Assembly: GCF_014385095.1 (NCBI RefSeq)
Contig: NZ_JACRTC010000001.1
Coordinates: forward strand, 310,001 to 374,000
Source of the DNA: Zongyangia hominis
GTDB taxonomy: Bacteria; Bacillota; Clostridia; Oscillospirales; Ruminococcaceae
Direction: 5' to 3'
Length of the DNA: 64,000 nucleotides
Part shown: one piece after another, positions 24,905-33,886 of the stretch
Position numbering within the stretch: position 1 is the first letter of the stretch
Layout: every line of letters starts with the position of its first letter
Notes under the pieces: generated by a model
What the model saw: only the letters and a program-made list of their open reading frames with translations
What the model was told of the DNA's origin: nothing
Databases searched by the model: none
Position numbers and translations under genes: made by a program

Positions 24905-25657
24905 ATGAAAGCGCTCATCACTGGAGCAAGCTCGGGATTGGGCCGGGACCTAGCGCGGTTGTTGGCAGCACGGGGGTATGACCTCATCTTGGTGGCCCGG
25001 CGTCGTGACCGCCTGGAACAGTTACAAGAAGAGTTGCATTGCCAGGTGGAAATTGTCTGCCTGGATCTCGCTAAAAAGAGCAACTGCTTTGCCCTCTATG
25101 AACAGGTCAAACATGAGCCCATCCATATTCTAATCAACAATGCTGGTTTTGGCCTCTTCGGTGCCTTTGATCGCACCAATCTGGATACTGAGCTCGCCAT
25201 GATTCATACGAATATCCGGGCAGTCCATATCCTGACCAAATTGTTTTTGCAGGACTTTATCCGAAGGGATGCCGGCTATATCCTGAATGTATCCTCTTCG
25301 GCTGCTTTTCAGCCCGGTCCGCTGATGGCCTGTTACTATGCCAGCAAAGCCTATGTTTTGCGCCTGACCCTGGCCATCCGGGAAGAGCTTCGGCATCGCC
25401 ATAGCCGCGTGTATATCGGCGCACTCTGCCCCGGACCCTTTGACACGGAGTTTAATGAGCGGGCCCATGTCCAGTTCGCCATTCCAGGCCTCAAAAGCAA
25501 GGAGGTGGCAGCCTATGCCCTCCAGCAGATGTTTCGCAGAAAGGGCGTTATCATTCCAGGAACACTGATGAAGGTTTCCAAATTTTCCACCCGATTGGCT
25601 CCTGATGCAATAATCACCCGCATCGCCTACCATATCCAAAGACGGAAAAAGGGTTAG
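24905..25657 (+). CDS. Short-chain dehydrogenase/reductase
   Basis: 250 aa from ATG 24905 (MKALITGASSGLG); AAAAGGCGG is upstream, while a longer GTG start at 24881 adds eight non-conserved residues. Rossmann-fold oxidoreductase with the cofactor motif TGASSGLG at residues 6-13, NNAG near 80, the catalytic Ser in NVSSSAAF and YYASK as the catalytic Tyr-Lys pair. An Arg-rich segment after the second strand (ARRRDRLEQL) favours NADPH. It resembles the DltE/YqjQ-type SDR group; the substrate is unknown. A -10 like TATAAT lies at 24798-24803. The gene is monocistronic with a terminator at 25667-25694. Confidence 0.88.
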   Translation: MKALITGASSGLGRDLARLLAARGYDLILVARRRDRLEQLQEELHCQVEIVCLDLAKKSNCFALYEQVKHEPIHILINNAGFGLFGAFDRTNLDTELAMIHTNIRAVHILTKLFLQDFIRRDAGYILNVSSSAAFQPGPLMACYYASKAYVLRLTLAIREELRHRHSRVYIGALCPGPFDTEFNERAHVQFAIPGLKSKEVAAYALQQMFRRKGVIIPGTLMKVSKFSTRLAPDAIITRIAYHIQRRKKG

Positions 25658-25666
25658 CCACATCAC

Positions 25667-25697
25667 AAACACCCCCAGCCAGTTGGCCGGGGGTGTT
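25667..25697. terminator. Bidirectional terminator
   Basis: AAACACCCCCAGCC pairs with GGCCGGGGGTGTTT (one mismatch) between convergent genes, with T and A runs at the ends. Confidence 0.75.
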
Positions 25698-25769
25698 TTA
25701 CAAAATCGAAACTGTAAAGCGACCAAAACCACATCGTGCAGATCTTGACCCTACACAATCATCCACGAT

Positions 25770-26780
25770 TTATTTCAGGAAGGTACGGTAATCCTCTAGA
25801 TTTTCCCGCAAAAGAGCGGGGGTATCCAGCCCATAGGGGCAGTGGTCGGAGCAATGGTTGCAGTGGATGCAGTTTTCAATGCGCTCCATCTTCGCCTGCC
25901 ATTCCTCGGCCAGATAGGGGGCGGAGGGCATGCGGCGCAACAGCAGGGACATCCGAGCGCTCATCGGGATTTCAATCTGGGCCGGACAGGGCAGGCAGTA
26001 ACCGCATCCGCGGCAGAAGTTGCCCGATAGCTCCTGCTTCTCTTTGGCGATGAGGGCCGCGATTTCCTCGTCCATGACAGGCGGCTCCTTGACAAACTGG
26101 AGAAACTCATCCAGCTCGCACTCCCGCTGTACTCCCCAGATAGGGAGTACGTGGTCATACTGCCCCAAGAAAGCGGCAGCGGCCCGGGCGTTGGTGATGA
26201 GACCGCCGGAGAGGGCTTTCATGGCGATAAAACCAATTTCCCGCTCCTTGCATAGGTTGACAATTTCCAAATCCTTCTCCGTGGCAAGATAGCAAAAGGG
26301 AAATTGTAGGGTATCGTAGAGCCCTGATATAATGGCCTCCTTGGCCACATGCAGACGATGGTTGGTGATACCGATGAAGCGGATTTTACCCTGCTTTTTG
26401 GCTTCCAACGCCGCCTCGTAAAGACCGGTGCCATCGCCCGGCTTGGGACAGAAATCGGGATTGTGAAACTGGTACAGGTCGATATAATCCGTCTTCATCA
26501 GTTTGAGACCCGTCTCTAGATCCTTCCAAAAGCCTTCGGCGTTTTTGGCGGGGGTCTTGGAGGCGAGGTAAAGGTGGGAGCGGACATCGCTCAGGGAATA
26601 GCCGATCTTTTCCTCGCTGTCCGTATAGCTGCGGGCGGTGTCGAAGAAGGTGATACCGCCCTCGTAGGCCTTTCGCAGCAATTTTTTCGCCTCATCAAAA
26701 GTGACGCGCTGAATCGGCAGGGCGCCGAATCCATTTTTGTCCACGGTGATTCCTGTTTTGCCTAAAGTGACCTTTGACAT
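25770..26780 (-). CDS. Aldo/keto reductase with C-terminal 4Fe-4S motifs
   Basis: 336 aa from ATG 26780 (MSKVTLGKTG), where GGAGG lies 8 bases upstream; the open frame extends 44 codons further without a site. The TIM barrel shows the AKR residues Asp in FFDTARSY, Lys in YLASKTP and His in YQFHN. The C-terminus carries CRGCGYCLPCP and CIHCNHCSDHCPYG, two ferredoxin-type clusters. This AKR plus 4Fe-4S arrangement is common in anaerobes; it probably links NAD(P)H-type chemistry to ferredoxin-like electron transfer, but the substrate is unknown. It is monocistronic. Confidence 0.9.
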   Translation of the reverse strand: MSKVTLGKTGITVDKNGFGALPIQRVTFDEAKKLLRKAYEGGITFFDTARSYTDSEEKIGYSLSDVRSHLYLASKTPAKNAEGFWKDLETGLKLMKTDYIDLYQFHNPDFCPKPGDGTGLYEAALEAKKQGKIRFIGITNHRLHVAKEAIISGLYDTLQFPFCYLATEKDLEIVNLCKEREIGFIAMKALSGGLITNARAAAAFLGQYDHVLPIWGVQRECELDEFLQFVKEPPVMDEEIAALIAKEKQELSGNFCRGCGYCLPCPAQIEIPMSARMSLLLRRMPSAPYLAEEWQAKMERIENCIHCNHCSDHCPYGLDTPALLRENLEDYRTFLK

Positions 26781-26809
26781 ATGGTTCGCCTCCATTTCTA
26801 TGGTACCAT

Positions 26810-29056
26810 TTACTGCGGCGGGTCGGACGAATGCTGTTCTTTGCGTATGAGAGCCTCGAAATCTTCCAGCGGCATGGGACGGGCCAAATAATAACCCTGG
26901 GCAATGTCGCACTGGATGCTTTTGAGGAAAGAGAGCTGGGAGGCGGTTTCCACACCCTCCGCGACCACCTTGATGCCCAGGCTGCGCATGAGCGCCACCA
27001 CTGAGGTGACGATGTGGCGGCTGCGCCCGTCATTGTCGGTCTCTTCAAAAAAGGCGCGGTCCAGTTTGAGGACGTCCACCGGAATGTCTTTGAGCATATT
27101 GAGAGAAGAATAACCGGTGCCAAAATCGTCCATAGAGAGCAGGAATCCGGAGCGGTGGAGCTGATGAAGCAAATGGATCAGTAGCTCCACATTGTCAAAG
27201 ACTACGCTTTCGGTCAGCTCAAATTCCAGTAGGTTGGCGGGTACCTCGTATTTTTTGAGGATGGCGACAAACTCTTCCAGGAAATTGGGGTTGTGCAGAT
27301 GCAACCGGGAGATATTGACCGATACCGGCAGAGGGGAAAGCCCCTCGTCCAACCAGCGGCGGATGGTTTGGCAGACCGACTCGAAGACATAGAGATCCAC
27401 TTCGACAATAAACCCATTCTTTTCAAAGAGGGGGACGAAGTCGCCGGGGGGGATGAGGCCCCGTTCCGGATGATTCCAGCGGACCAGCGCCTCAGAACCG
27501 GCCAATTTGAGGGAATTGATGTAATATTTCGGCTGGTAATAGACGACGAATTCGTGGTGCTGCATGGCGGCCGTCATTTCGTTTTCCAGATTTTTTTCCT
27601 TAATCATTTGCTGGCGCAGCTCTTCATTATAAAAGGCAAAGGAAGTCTGGTGGAAGCCCTTTTTGCTTTTCTGGGCAATGCTGGCGCGGTCAAGCATGGC
27701 CACAATGTCCAGCAACTCGTCCGTGGTGCGATAGATGCCGAAGGTCAGCAGCAGGGTAAAGGGCGCCACGCCTTCATGCTCTTGTGCGCAGATTTTTTCG
27801 CAGAGACGATATAGGCGCACGAGAAGCGAATCGTCGTCCTGGTAGTGGAGCATCAGGACGAAATGGTCGTTGGTGCTCCGGGCGCACAGCTCTCCCGGCT
27901 CCATATGGGTGGAGAGGACATGGGCGATATGCCGCAGTGTACGGTTTCCCTCGGAGTAGCCGAAGACGTCGTTAATGTATTTGAATTTATCCACATCAAA
28001 CTGGATGACTGCATAGGGTTCATGGGCCTTATCGAGAAGTTTTTGCGCATCCAGCCGGAATTTCGCCAGGTTGCGGATACCGGTAACCGGGTCACTGTAA
28101 GCGAGGTTGGCCAGACGCGCACGGCTGCGGGATTCGTTGCGGATGTTGACAAGGAACAGCAGGATAAAGGCCACAACGATACAGCCGCACATAATCATGG
28201 TATAGTTCATAATGCCGGAAGTTTTGGAGGAAACCACCGATTGAGGCGTCACAAAAAAGACGTACCAGTCGTTGATATCCACCGGGTTATAGCAGATGTA
28301 TTTTTCTTCTCTCCCTGTCTTTACCAGCCGGAATCCGTTTTCTCCGCTCTGCATATCATTTACCACATCGCCGAAGGGATTTTCGCTTTCCTGTGCGCCG
28401 CGGTAAAATTCCAGGACGTTTTGATACCCCCGAGGCGCCCCCGAGGAGCAGAGCATGATATCCCCTTGTGTATTGGCTACATAAGCATAGCCCTGGCCGC
28501 CGAAGAAGGTGACGGATAGGGTTTGCTCGTAAGTTTCAATGCGATGGGTGGCAAAGAGAACAGCGACAATTCGGCCGTCATGATAGATGGGGGAAGCGCA
28601 GACGTTGATTTGCCCGCCGCCGATTTTGTCAATGAGCGTATCGGAAACGATGTCTTTTCCCTGGAGCGCCTGGTTAAAGTACTCCCGGTCTCCCAAATAA
28701 AAGGTTTGATCATCGGTAGTGTAGGCGGTGCCGTCCCTGACGATGATACCCATCCGTTTTAATCCGTTATATTTATTGACATTTCTCAGATGATCGAGGG
28801 CGCTTTCCAGATCAAAATCCTGTTGGTCGCCGATGTAGTTGGCAAGGTCCCGCATGCTCTGCATCTCAGCGGTAATCTGTTTGTGGAGAAAGGTGGCGGC
28901 CTGCCTGGAAATTTCGTTGAGATAGGTGTGGGCTTCCTCCTCAAAGGTGCGGTCGAGCTGCTGCGTATAATTGACGATGACCATGATGATGAGAACTATC
29001 ATGAGGAAAAGCGCGATAAAGGGAACAAAAGTTTTTCGAAGAAATTTTTCCGTCAC
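26810..29056 (-). CDS. Membrane dCache-GGDEF(degenerate)-EAL protein
   Basis: 748 aa from GTG 29056 with GGGAGG 7 bases upstream; the frame is open to 29125 but without a site. Helix 1 (about 10-32) and helix 2 (near 280-300) bracket an extracytoplasmic dCache-type sensor. The GGDEF domain is degenerate: the signature reads TNDHF at 395-399 (context ARSTNDHFVL). The EAL domain is intact, with EAL at 522-524 in GSEALVRWNHP, NISRLHLHN, DDFGTGYSSL, LKLDRAFF and EGVET. It is therefore expected to be a membrane-bound c-di-GMP phosphodiesterase sensing an external ligand, with the GGDEF part regulatory. Confidence 0.9.
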   Translation of the reverse strand: MTEKFLRKTFVPFIALFLMIVLIIMVIVNYTQQLDRTFEEEAHTYLNEISRQAATFLHKQITAEMQSMRDLANYIGDQQDFDLESALDHLRNVNKYNGLKRMGIIVRDGTAYTTDDQTFYLGDREYFNQALQGKDIVSDTLIDKIGGGQINVCASPIYHDGRIVAVLFATHRIETYEQTLSVTFFGGQGYAYVANTQGDIMLCSSGAPRGYQNVLEFYRGAQESENPFGDVVNDMQSGENGFRLVKTGREEKYICYNPVDINDWYVFFVTPQSVVSSKTSGIMNYTMIMCGCIVVAFILLFLVNIRNESRSRARLANLAYSDPVTGIRNLAKFRLDAQKLLDKAHEPYAVIQFDVDKFKYINDVFGYSEGNRTLRHIAHVLSTHMEPGELCARSTNDHFVLMLHYQDDDSLLVRLYRLCEKICAQEHEGVAPFTLLLTFGIYRTTDELLDIVAMLDRASIAQKSKKGFHQTSFAFYNEELRQQMIKEKNLENEMTAAMQHHEFVVYYQPKYYINSLKLAGSEALVRWNHPERGLIPPGDFVPLFEKNGFIVEVDLYVFESVCQTIRRWLDEGLSPLPVSVNISRLHLHNPNFLEEFVAILKKYEVPANLLEFELTESVVFDNVELLIHLLHQLHRSGFLLSMDDFGTGYSSLNMLKDIPVDVLKLDRAFFEETDNDGRSRHIVTSVVALMRSLGIKVVAEGVETASQLSFLKSIQCDIAQGYYLARPMPLEDFEALIRKEQHSSDPPQ

Positions 29057-29107
29057 GATGTTCCCTCCCTCTGCCAAATTGGTGGTAATACGCCTAAAGT
29101 CTCTTCC

Positions 29108-29136
29108 ATTATAGGCGAAATACAAAATTTATACAA
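29108..29136 (-). promoter_or_regulatory. Promoter of the GGDEF-EAL gene
   Basis: Minus strand TTGTAT (29131-29136), 17-base spacer, TATAAT (29108-29113). Confidence 0.65.
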
Positions 29137-29192
29137 TATCTAACTGAAATTCTTCCTCGGAATCGCCTTTTCTCGCTACATAACTACAAAAA

Positions 29193-29218
29193 CAGCGCTT
29201 CGCAAAAACGAAGCGCTG
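29193..29218 (-). terminator. Citrate synthase terminator
   Basis: CAGCGCTTCG pairs perfectly with CGAAGCGCTG; on the minus strand a TTTTTG run follows, directly downstream of the citrate synthase stop. Confidence 0.85.
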
Positions 29219-29241
29219 AGAAGGAAGGGGAAGACATTCGT

Positions 29242-30618
29242 TTAAATACGGTCGTCCAATTTGACATAGGGCTTGTGCTCAGCCACATTGCGGTAGGCCG
29301 GGCGGATGATTTTGCCGGCATTGATGAGTTCCTCAATGCGGTGCGCGCTCCAACCGGAGATGCGGGCGATGGCAAAGATGGGGGTATAGAGTTCCAGCGG
29401 CAGGTTGAGCATGCTGTAAACGAAACCGCTGTAAAAGTCGATATTGGCGCTGACGCCTTTGTAGATCTTGCGCTCCTCGGCAATGATCTGGGGGGCGAGA
29501 CGTTCCACCAGGGAATAGAGGGCGAATTCTTCGGTCAGGCCCTTTTCTTCCGACAGGCTCTTGACGAATTTTTTGAAGATGTTGGCGCGGGGGTCGGAGA
29601 GGGAGTAGACGGCGTGTCCCATGCCATAGATCAGGCCCGCCTTATCGAAAGCCTCCTTGTGCAGCAGCGCGCGCAGATAGTTGCCGACTTCTTCTTCGTC
29701 GTGCCAGTCTTTGACGGTTTTCTTCATATCGTCGAACATCTGCACCACCTTGATGTTGGCGCCGCCGTGTTTGGGCCCCTTCAGGGAGCCGATGGCCGCG
29801 GCAATGGTGGAGTAGGTGTCGGTGCCGGAGGAGGAGACCACGTGGGTGGTGAAGGTGGAGTTGTTGCCGCCGCCGTGTTCGGCATGGAGCACCAGGGCCA
29901 CATCCAGAATGCGGGCTTCCAACTCGGTGTAGCTGCTGTCCGGGCGCAGAATGTATAAGATGTTTTCCGCCACCGAAAGGTCGGGCTGCGGAATATGGAT
30001 ATAAAGGCTGTTGCCGTCGTGATAATGGCTGTAAGCCTGATAGCCATAAACGGAGAGCAGCGGAAAGAGGGCGATAAGTTGCAGGCACTGGCGCATGACG
30101 TTGGGAATGCTGGTGTCGTTGGCCTTGGTGTCATAGGAATACAGGGTGAGCACGCTGCGCGCCAAGGTGTTCATCATGTCGGAGCTGGGCGCCTTCATGA
30201 TGATGTCGCGGACAAAACTGGTGGGGAGGGTGCGGTAATTGGAGAGCAGGGTGCGAAAGTTTTGAAGCTCCTGGCGGCTGGGTAGCTGGCCGAAGAGCAA
30301 GAGATAAGTGGTTTCCTCAAAACCAAAGCGCTTTTCTTTGATAAAACCCGCGACAATGTCGTCGATATCCACGCCGCGGTAGTAGAGTTTACCCTCGCAG
30401 GGGACCTTTTCTCCATCCACAATTTTGGTGGATTTAACTTCCGAAATTTCAGTCAGTCCGGTGAGGACGCCGTTGCCGTTGAGATCCCGCAATCCGCGGT
30501 TGACCTTATACTGAACATAAAGCTCCGGAGGGATATAACTGTTCTTTAAACAAAGATCAGTAAGTGCCTGAACCTCTGGTGTGATTTCGGAGAAACGGTT
30601 TTCGGTAGAGCTGACCAT
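29242..30618 (-). CDS. gltA: Citrate synthase
   Basis: 458 aa. Condenses acetyl-CoA and oxaloacetate to citrate in the cytosol, here probably for glutamate synthesis in an anaerobe with a partial TCA cycle. Conserved catalytic surroundings are visible: LHAEHGGGNNSTF (first His), KGPKHGGANI, and YGMGHAVYSLSDPRA (second His and Arg), and a C-terminal Arg-containing substrate segment. It is slightly longer than the 370-430 aa type, with an N-terminal extension of the kind seen in clostridial enzymes. AAAGGGG precedes the ATG. It is monocistronic with its own promoter and terminator. Confidence 0.92.
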   Translation of the reverse strand: MVSSTENRFSEITPEVQALTDLCLKNSYIPPELYVQYKVNRGLRDLNGNGVLTGLTEISEVKSTKIVDGEKVPCEGKLYYRGVDIDDIVAGFIKEKRFGFEETTYLLLFGQLPSRQELQNFRTLLSNYRTLPTSFVRDIIMKAPSSDMMNTLARSVLTLYSYDTKANDTSIPNVMRQCLQLIALFPLLSVYGYQAYSHYHDGNSLYIHIPQPDLSVAENILYILRPDSSYTELEARILDVALVLHAEHGGGNNSTFTTHVVSSSGTDTYSTIAAAIGSLKGPKHGGANIKVVQMFDDMKKTVKDWHDEEEVGNYLRALLHKEAFDKAGLIYGMGHAVYSLSDPRANIFKKFVKSLSEEKGLTEEFALYSLVERLAPQIIAEERKIYKGVSANIDFYSGFVYSMLNLPLELYTPIFAIARISGWSAHRIEELINAGKIIRPAYRNVAEHKPYVKLDDRI

Positions 30619-31055
30619 TTTTCAAAACCCCTTTTCTATTAAAATCTTCCTTACGAAACAAAATAAAAATTTGCCGGAGCCATGAAGGCGAAAAATGCTG
30701 TGGCAAACAAAGCAAAATACTAATTTTTGCCTCATTATACCATAAAGTTTTTAAGAAACTATGTCTGTTTACAATTTAGTGTAGAAAAGTATGACGCTTA
30801 TTTAAGGTAAAAAGAGGAAATAATATAGAAGTTTTGCATAAAAATCCTCCCAAAAACGAGAAAAACCAACAAGGAATGTGAAGGATTTATGTCGGAAGAA
30901 GAAAAAAGAAACTCTGAAACTGAATAGGAGTTGGCACTGATATGCCCCCGGGGCGCGTCCATTGTCCCTCGATGAAAATTCTATTCCATTTCCTCTCATT
31001 ATAAGGTATAATAGTACAGTCTTGTGAATGGGATAGAAAGTAGGTGGGGCATCGG
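30619..31055. other. Divergent intergenic region, gltA and GGDEF promoters
   Basis: Two divergent promoters are visible. On the minus strand an extended -10 TATGGTATAAT (core 30734-30739) serves citrate synthase. On the plus strand TTCCAT (30984-30989), 17 bases, TATAAT (31007-31012) serves the GGDEF gene. The 200 bases between hold no supported ORF and no recognised RNA. Confidence 0.55.
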
Positions 31056-33761
31056 ATGGAAGAAAAGATACTGCGCCTGGTGGAACAATTACAGCAGCTC
31101 TATTTTGAGGACCGGAACCTACAGGAGGTGCTTCTCTACTTTGATGAGAACATTTCCTGGTTTGGTATGGGTCCGGCGGAGGTATGCTTCGGTCGAGAGG
31201 AAGCAGCCCGGTTGTTTCAGTCGGAACAGGAAAAATTCTCCGGAAGTTTTACGGTGCTCGATCATTGGTACGAGGTGACTGCTACCGCGGCATCGTTTTA
31301 TATGGTGCGGGGCCAAGTGAAAATCATGGAAAATGGTTCTCACCTGGCCGTGGCTCCCTTTGAGGTGCGCCTTTCCATCCTTTGCCGGGTGCAGGGCGAG
31401 GACATTCGCTTGGTCCATGTCCATATGTCCGTTCCCAGTAGTGAACAGGAGGAGGGGGAGTTTTTCCCCACCCACTTGGAGGAAAGCAGTAAAAACGCGC
31501 TGCGCCACCTGGTCGACGAGCAGTCGGCCAAGCTGGCGGAACGTAGCACTGATTTGCAGGTGCTCACCCGTAATCTTCCCGGCGGCGTTTTCCGCTGCCG
31601 GTTTGACGACATGCTGAGCATCCAGGACCTGTCAGACGGATTCCTCCATATGTTTGGCTACACCCGGGAAGAAGTCTTTCTTCGTTTTCACGATAGCTTC
31701 TGGGAAATGATCCACCCCGACGACCGTGATTTTGCTCTGTCGGACGCTAAACACCAGTTGGAGACAGGCGACACCAAGGAGCTGGAATATCGCGTACTCT
31801 GCCGGGACGGCAGCTATATGTGGGTCATGGACAGAGGCCAGCTCGTCCGGTCGCAGGAGGGGGGAGACTCCTTTTATTGTATTCTCATTGATATCAATAA
31901 GCGCAAGGAAGCCCAGGAACAGCTGCGCTTGAGTTTGGAGCGGCATCAGATCATCATGGCCCAGACCAACGAAATTATCTTTGAGTGGGATATCCGCAGT
32001 GATTCCCTCCTGTTCTCCTCCAACTGGGAGAAGAAATTTACTCACCAGCCTCTCCAAGAAAATGTCAGTGAAAATCTGGATGTCAGTTCCCATATCCATC
32101 CGGATGACCAAAAGAATTTCCGGCAGTTGATGGCACATGTGCGGCAGGGCATCCCCTATGACGAAACGGAGATGCGGCTGCTCTCTAAAGAGGAGGAATA
32201 TGCCTGGCACCGTTGCCGGATCACCACCCAGTTCGACGCGCAGGGTTATCCGGTCAAAGGGGTGGGCGTCCTCATCAACATCGACGAGGAAAAGCGGCGC
32301 TCTCAAAAACTGCTGGAACGGGCCCAGCGCGACGCGCTGACCAAGCTCTATAATAAAGGAACCTGCCATTCGCTGATGGAGGACGCCTTGAAGCACCTGG
32401 ACGCGGAGGAATGCGCCGCCATGCTCATTGTGGATGTGGACGATTTTAAATGCGTCAACGATACCATGGGCCATCTTTATGGGGATGCCTTTTTGATGGA
32501 AGTGGCTGCCGCCATTCAAAAGCTGTTTCGCGGTTCGGACATTGTGGGCCGCATCGGTGGGGACGAGTTTATGGTATTTATGAACCACATCTCCGACGCG
32601 GAAATCGCCTGCAAAAAGGCAAAAGAGATGATCGAGGCTTTCCAGGACATCTGCCGGAAGGAAAAGGACGGCCTGCAAGTGTCTTGCAGCGTGGGCATCG
32701 CCATGGCGCCCGAGCATGGGAAAAGCTACCTGGATTTGTTTCGCCATGCCGATTTTGCTCTGTACCAGGCGAAAAAAGAAGGGAAAAACCGATACGAGTT
32801 GTTTGACCAAAGGAAGATGGAGGGTTCCTCCGACGGAATCCCCATGCAGATGGTCACGGCTATCAGCGAAAAAATTGATTCCAACGAGAAAAACGGCGTC
32901 AGTGGACAACTGGTGGAATATGTCTTGCGCATCCTTTATAAATCCATCGACATCGAGCGGGCGGTGGACTCCATTCTGGAAATTGTGGGGCGGCAGTATC
33001 AGGTCAGCCGCGCCTATATCTTTGAAAATTCAGAGGATGACACCTACTGTACCAATACCTTTGAGTGGTGCAATGACGGCGTTACCCCGGAGATTGGCAA
33101 TCTCAAAAGGGTTTCTTATGTAGACGATATGGCAGGCGTCTATGAAGATAACTTTGATGAAAACGGTATCTTTTATTGCCGCGATATCACCGACCTGCCC
33201 CGGCAGCAGTATGAGATCCTGGAGCCTCAGGGCATCAAGTCCATGCTTCAGTGCGCCATCCGCGACAACGGCCGCTTCAAGGGCTTTGTGGGATTTGACG
33301 AGTGCAATGTCAATCGCCTCTGGACCCAGGAACAAATCGACGCGCTGAGCTTTATTTCTGAAATTCTCAGCACCTTTTTGCTCAAAATGCGGGTACAGGA
33401 CCGGATGAGCCGGACGACGCGCTCCTTGCAGGAGGTGCTCGACAACCAAAACTCCTGGATCTATGTCATTGACCCCGAGACCTACGAGTTGCTTTATATC
33501 AACCGGAAGACCCTCTCCATCGCCCCGGCCGCCAAGAAAGGCATGTTCTGCTATCAGTCGTTCTTTGGCAGGAAGGAGCCTTGCCAGAACTGTCCCGCCC
33601 GCGATCTGCGGCAGTCGGGCCAATCCAATTTTACCATGGAGGTCTTTAACCCGATTTTGCATGTCTGGTCTGCGGCGGATGCTTCCTCCATTACCTGGAA
33701 GGGCAAGGAAGCGACCCTCCTTTGCTGCCATGATATCACCCGGTATAAAGTGGAAAATTGA
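31056..33761 (+). CDS. NTF2-PAS-PAS-GGDEF-GAF diguanylate cyclase
   Basis: 901 aa from ATG 31056, with AGGTGG 8 bases upstream (a GTG at 31044 is less likely). Residues 1-135 form an NTF2/SnoaL-like domain similar to the start of the kinase at 8813. Two PAS/PAC modules follow (about 165-300 and 305-425). The GGDEF domain has the intact signature at 501-505 in RIGGDEFMVF. Unusually, about 300 residues follow it: a GAF domain (about 625-790) and a terminal PAS-like segment with GMFCYQSFFG and EPCQNCPARDL, a four-Cys motif that may bind metal. No membrane helix. It likely makes c-di-GMP in response to cytosolic signals. Confidence 0.88.
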   Translation: MEEKILRLVEQLQQLYFEDRNLQEVLLYFDENISWFGMGPAEVCFGREEAARLFQSEQEKFSGSFTVLDHWYEVTATAASFYMVRGQVKIMENGSHLAVAPFEVRLSILCRVQGEDIRLVHVHMSVPSSEQEEGEFFPTHLEESSKNALRHLVDEQSAKLAERSTDLQVLTRNLPGGVFRCRFDDMLSIQDLSDGFLHMFGYTREEVFLRFHDSFWEMIHPDDRDFALSDAKHQLETGDTKELEYRVLCRDGSYMWVMDRGQLVRSQEGGDSFYCILIDINKRKEAQEQLRLSLERHQIIMAQTNEIIFEWDIRSDSLLFSSNWEKKFTHQPLQENVSENLDVSSHIHPDDQKNFRQLMAHVRQGIPYDETEMRLLSKEEEYAWHRCRITTQFDAQGYPVKGVGVLINIDEEKRRSQKLLERAQRDALTKLYNKGTCHSLMEDALKHLDAEECAAMLIVDVDDFKCVNDTMGHLYGDAFLMEVAAAIQKLFRGSDIVGRIGGDEFMVFMNHISDAEIACKKAKEMIEAFQDICRKEKDGLQVSCSVGIAMAPEHGKSYLDLFRHADFALYQAKKEGKNRYELFDQRKMEGSSDGIPMQMVTAISEKIDSNEKNGVSGQLVEYVLRILYKSIDIERAVDSILEIVGRQYQVSRAYIFENSEDDTYCTNTFEWCNDGVTPEIGNLKRVSYVDDMAGVYEDNFDENGIFYCRDITDLPRQQYEILEPQGIKSMLQCAIRDNGRFKGFVGFDECNVNRLWTQEQIDALSFISEILSTFLLKMRVQDRMSRTTRSLQEVLDNQNSWIYVIDPETYELLYINRKTLSIAPAAKKGMFCYQSFFGRKEPCQNCPARDLRQSGQSNFTMEVFNPILHVWSAADASSITWKGKEATLLCCHDITRYKVEN

Positions 33762-33786
33762 AACGTTAAAATTGAATAGAATTCAT

Positions 33787-33816
33787 AACAGCCGCCGGAA
33801 AATTCCGGCGGCTGTT
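33787..33816. terminator. Bidirectional hairpin terminator
   Basis: AACAGCCGCCGGAA (33787-33800) pairs perfectly with 33803-33816 between the convergent GGDEF and collagen-like genes. Confidence 0.8.
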
Positions 33817-33886
33817 TGCGCATGTTTGAGTTTCATTTTGACCATGCCCAGCGGTGAGGCTGCGCAAAAAGCCGCAGAGAAACAGC

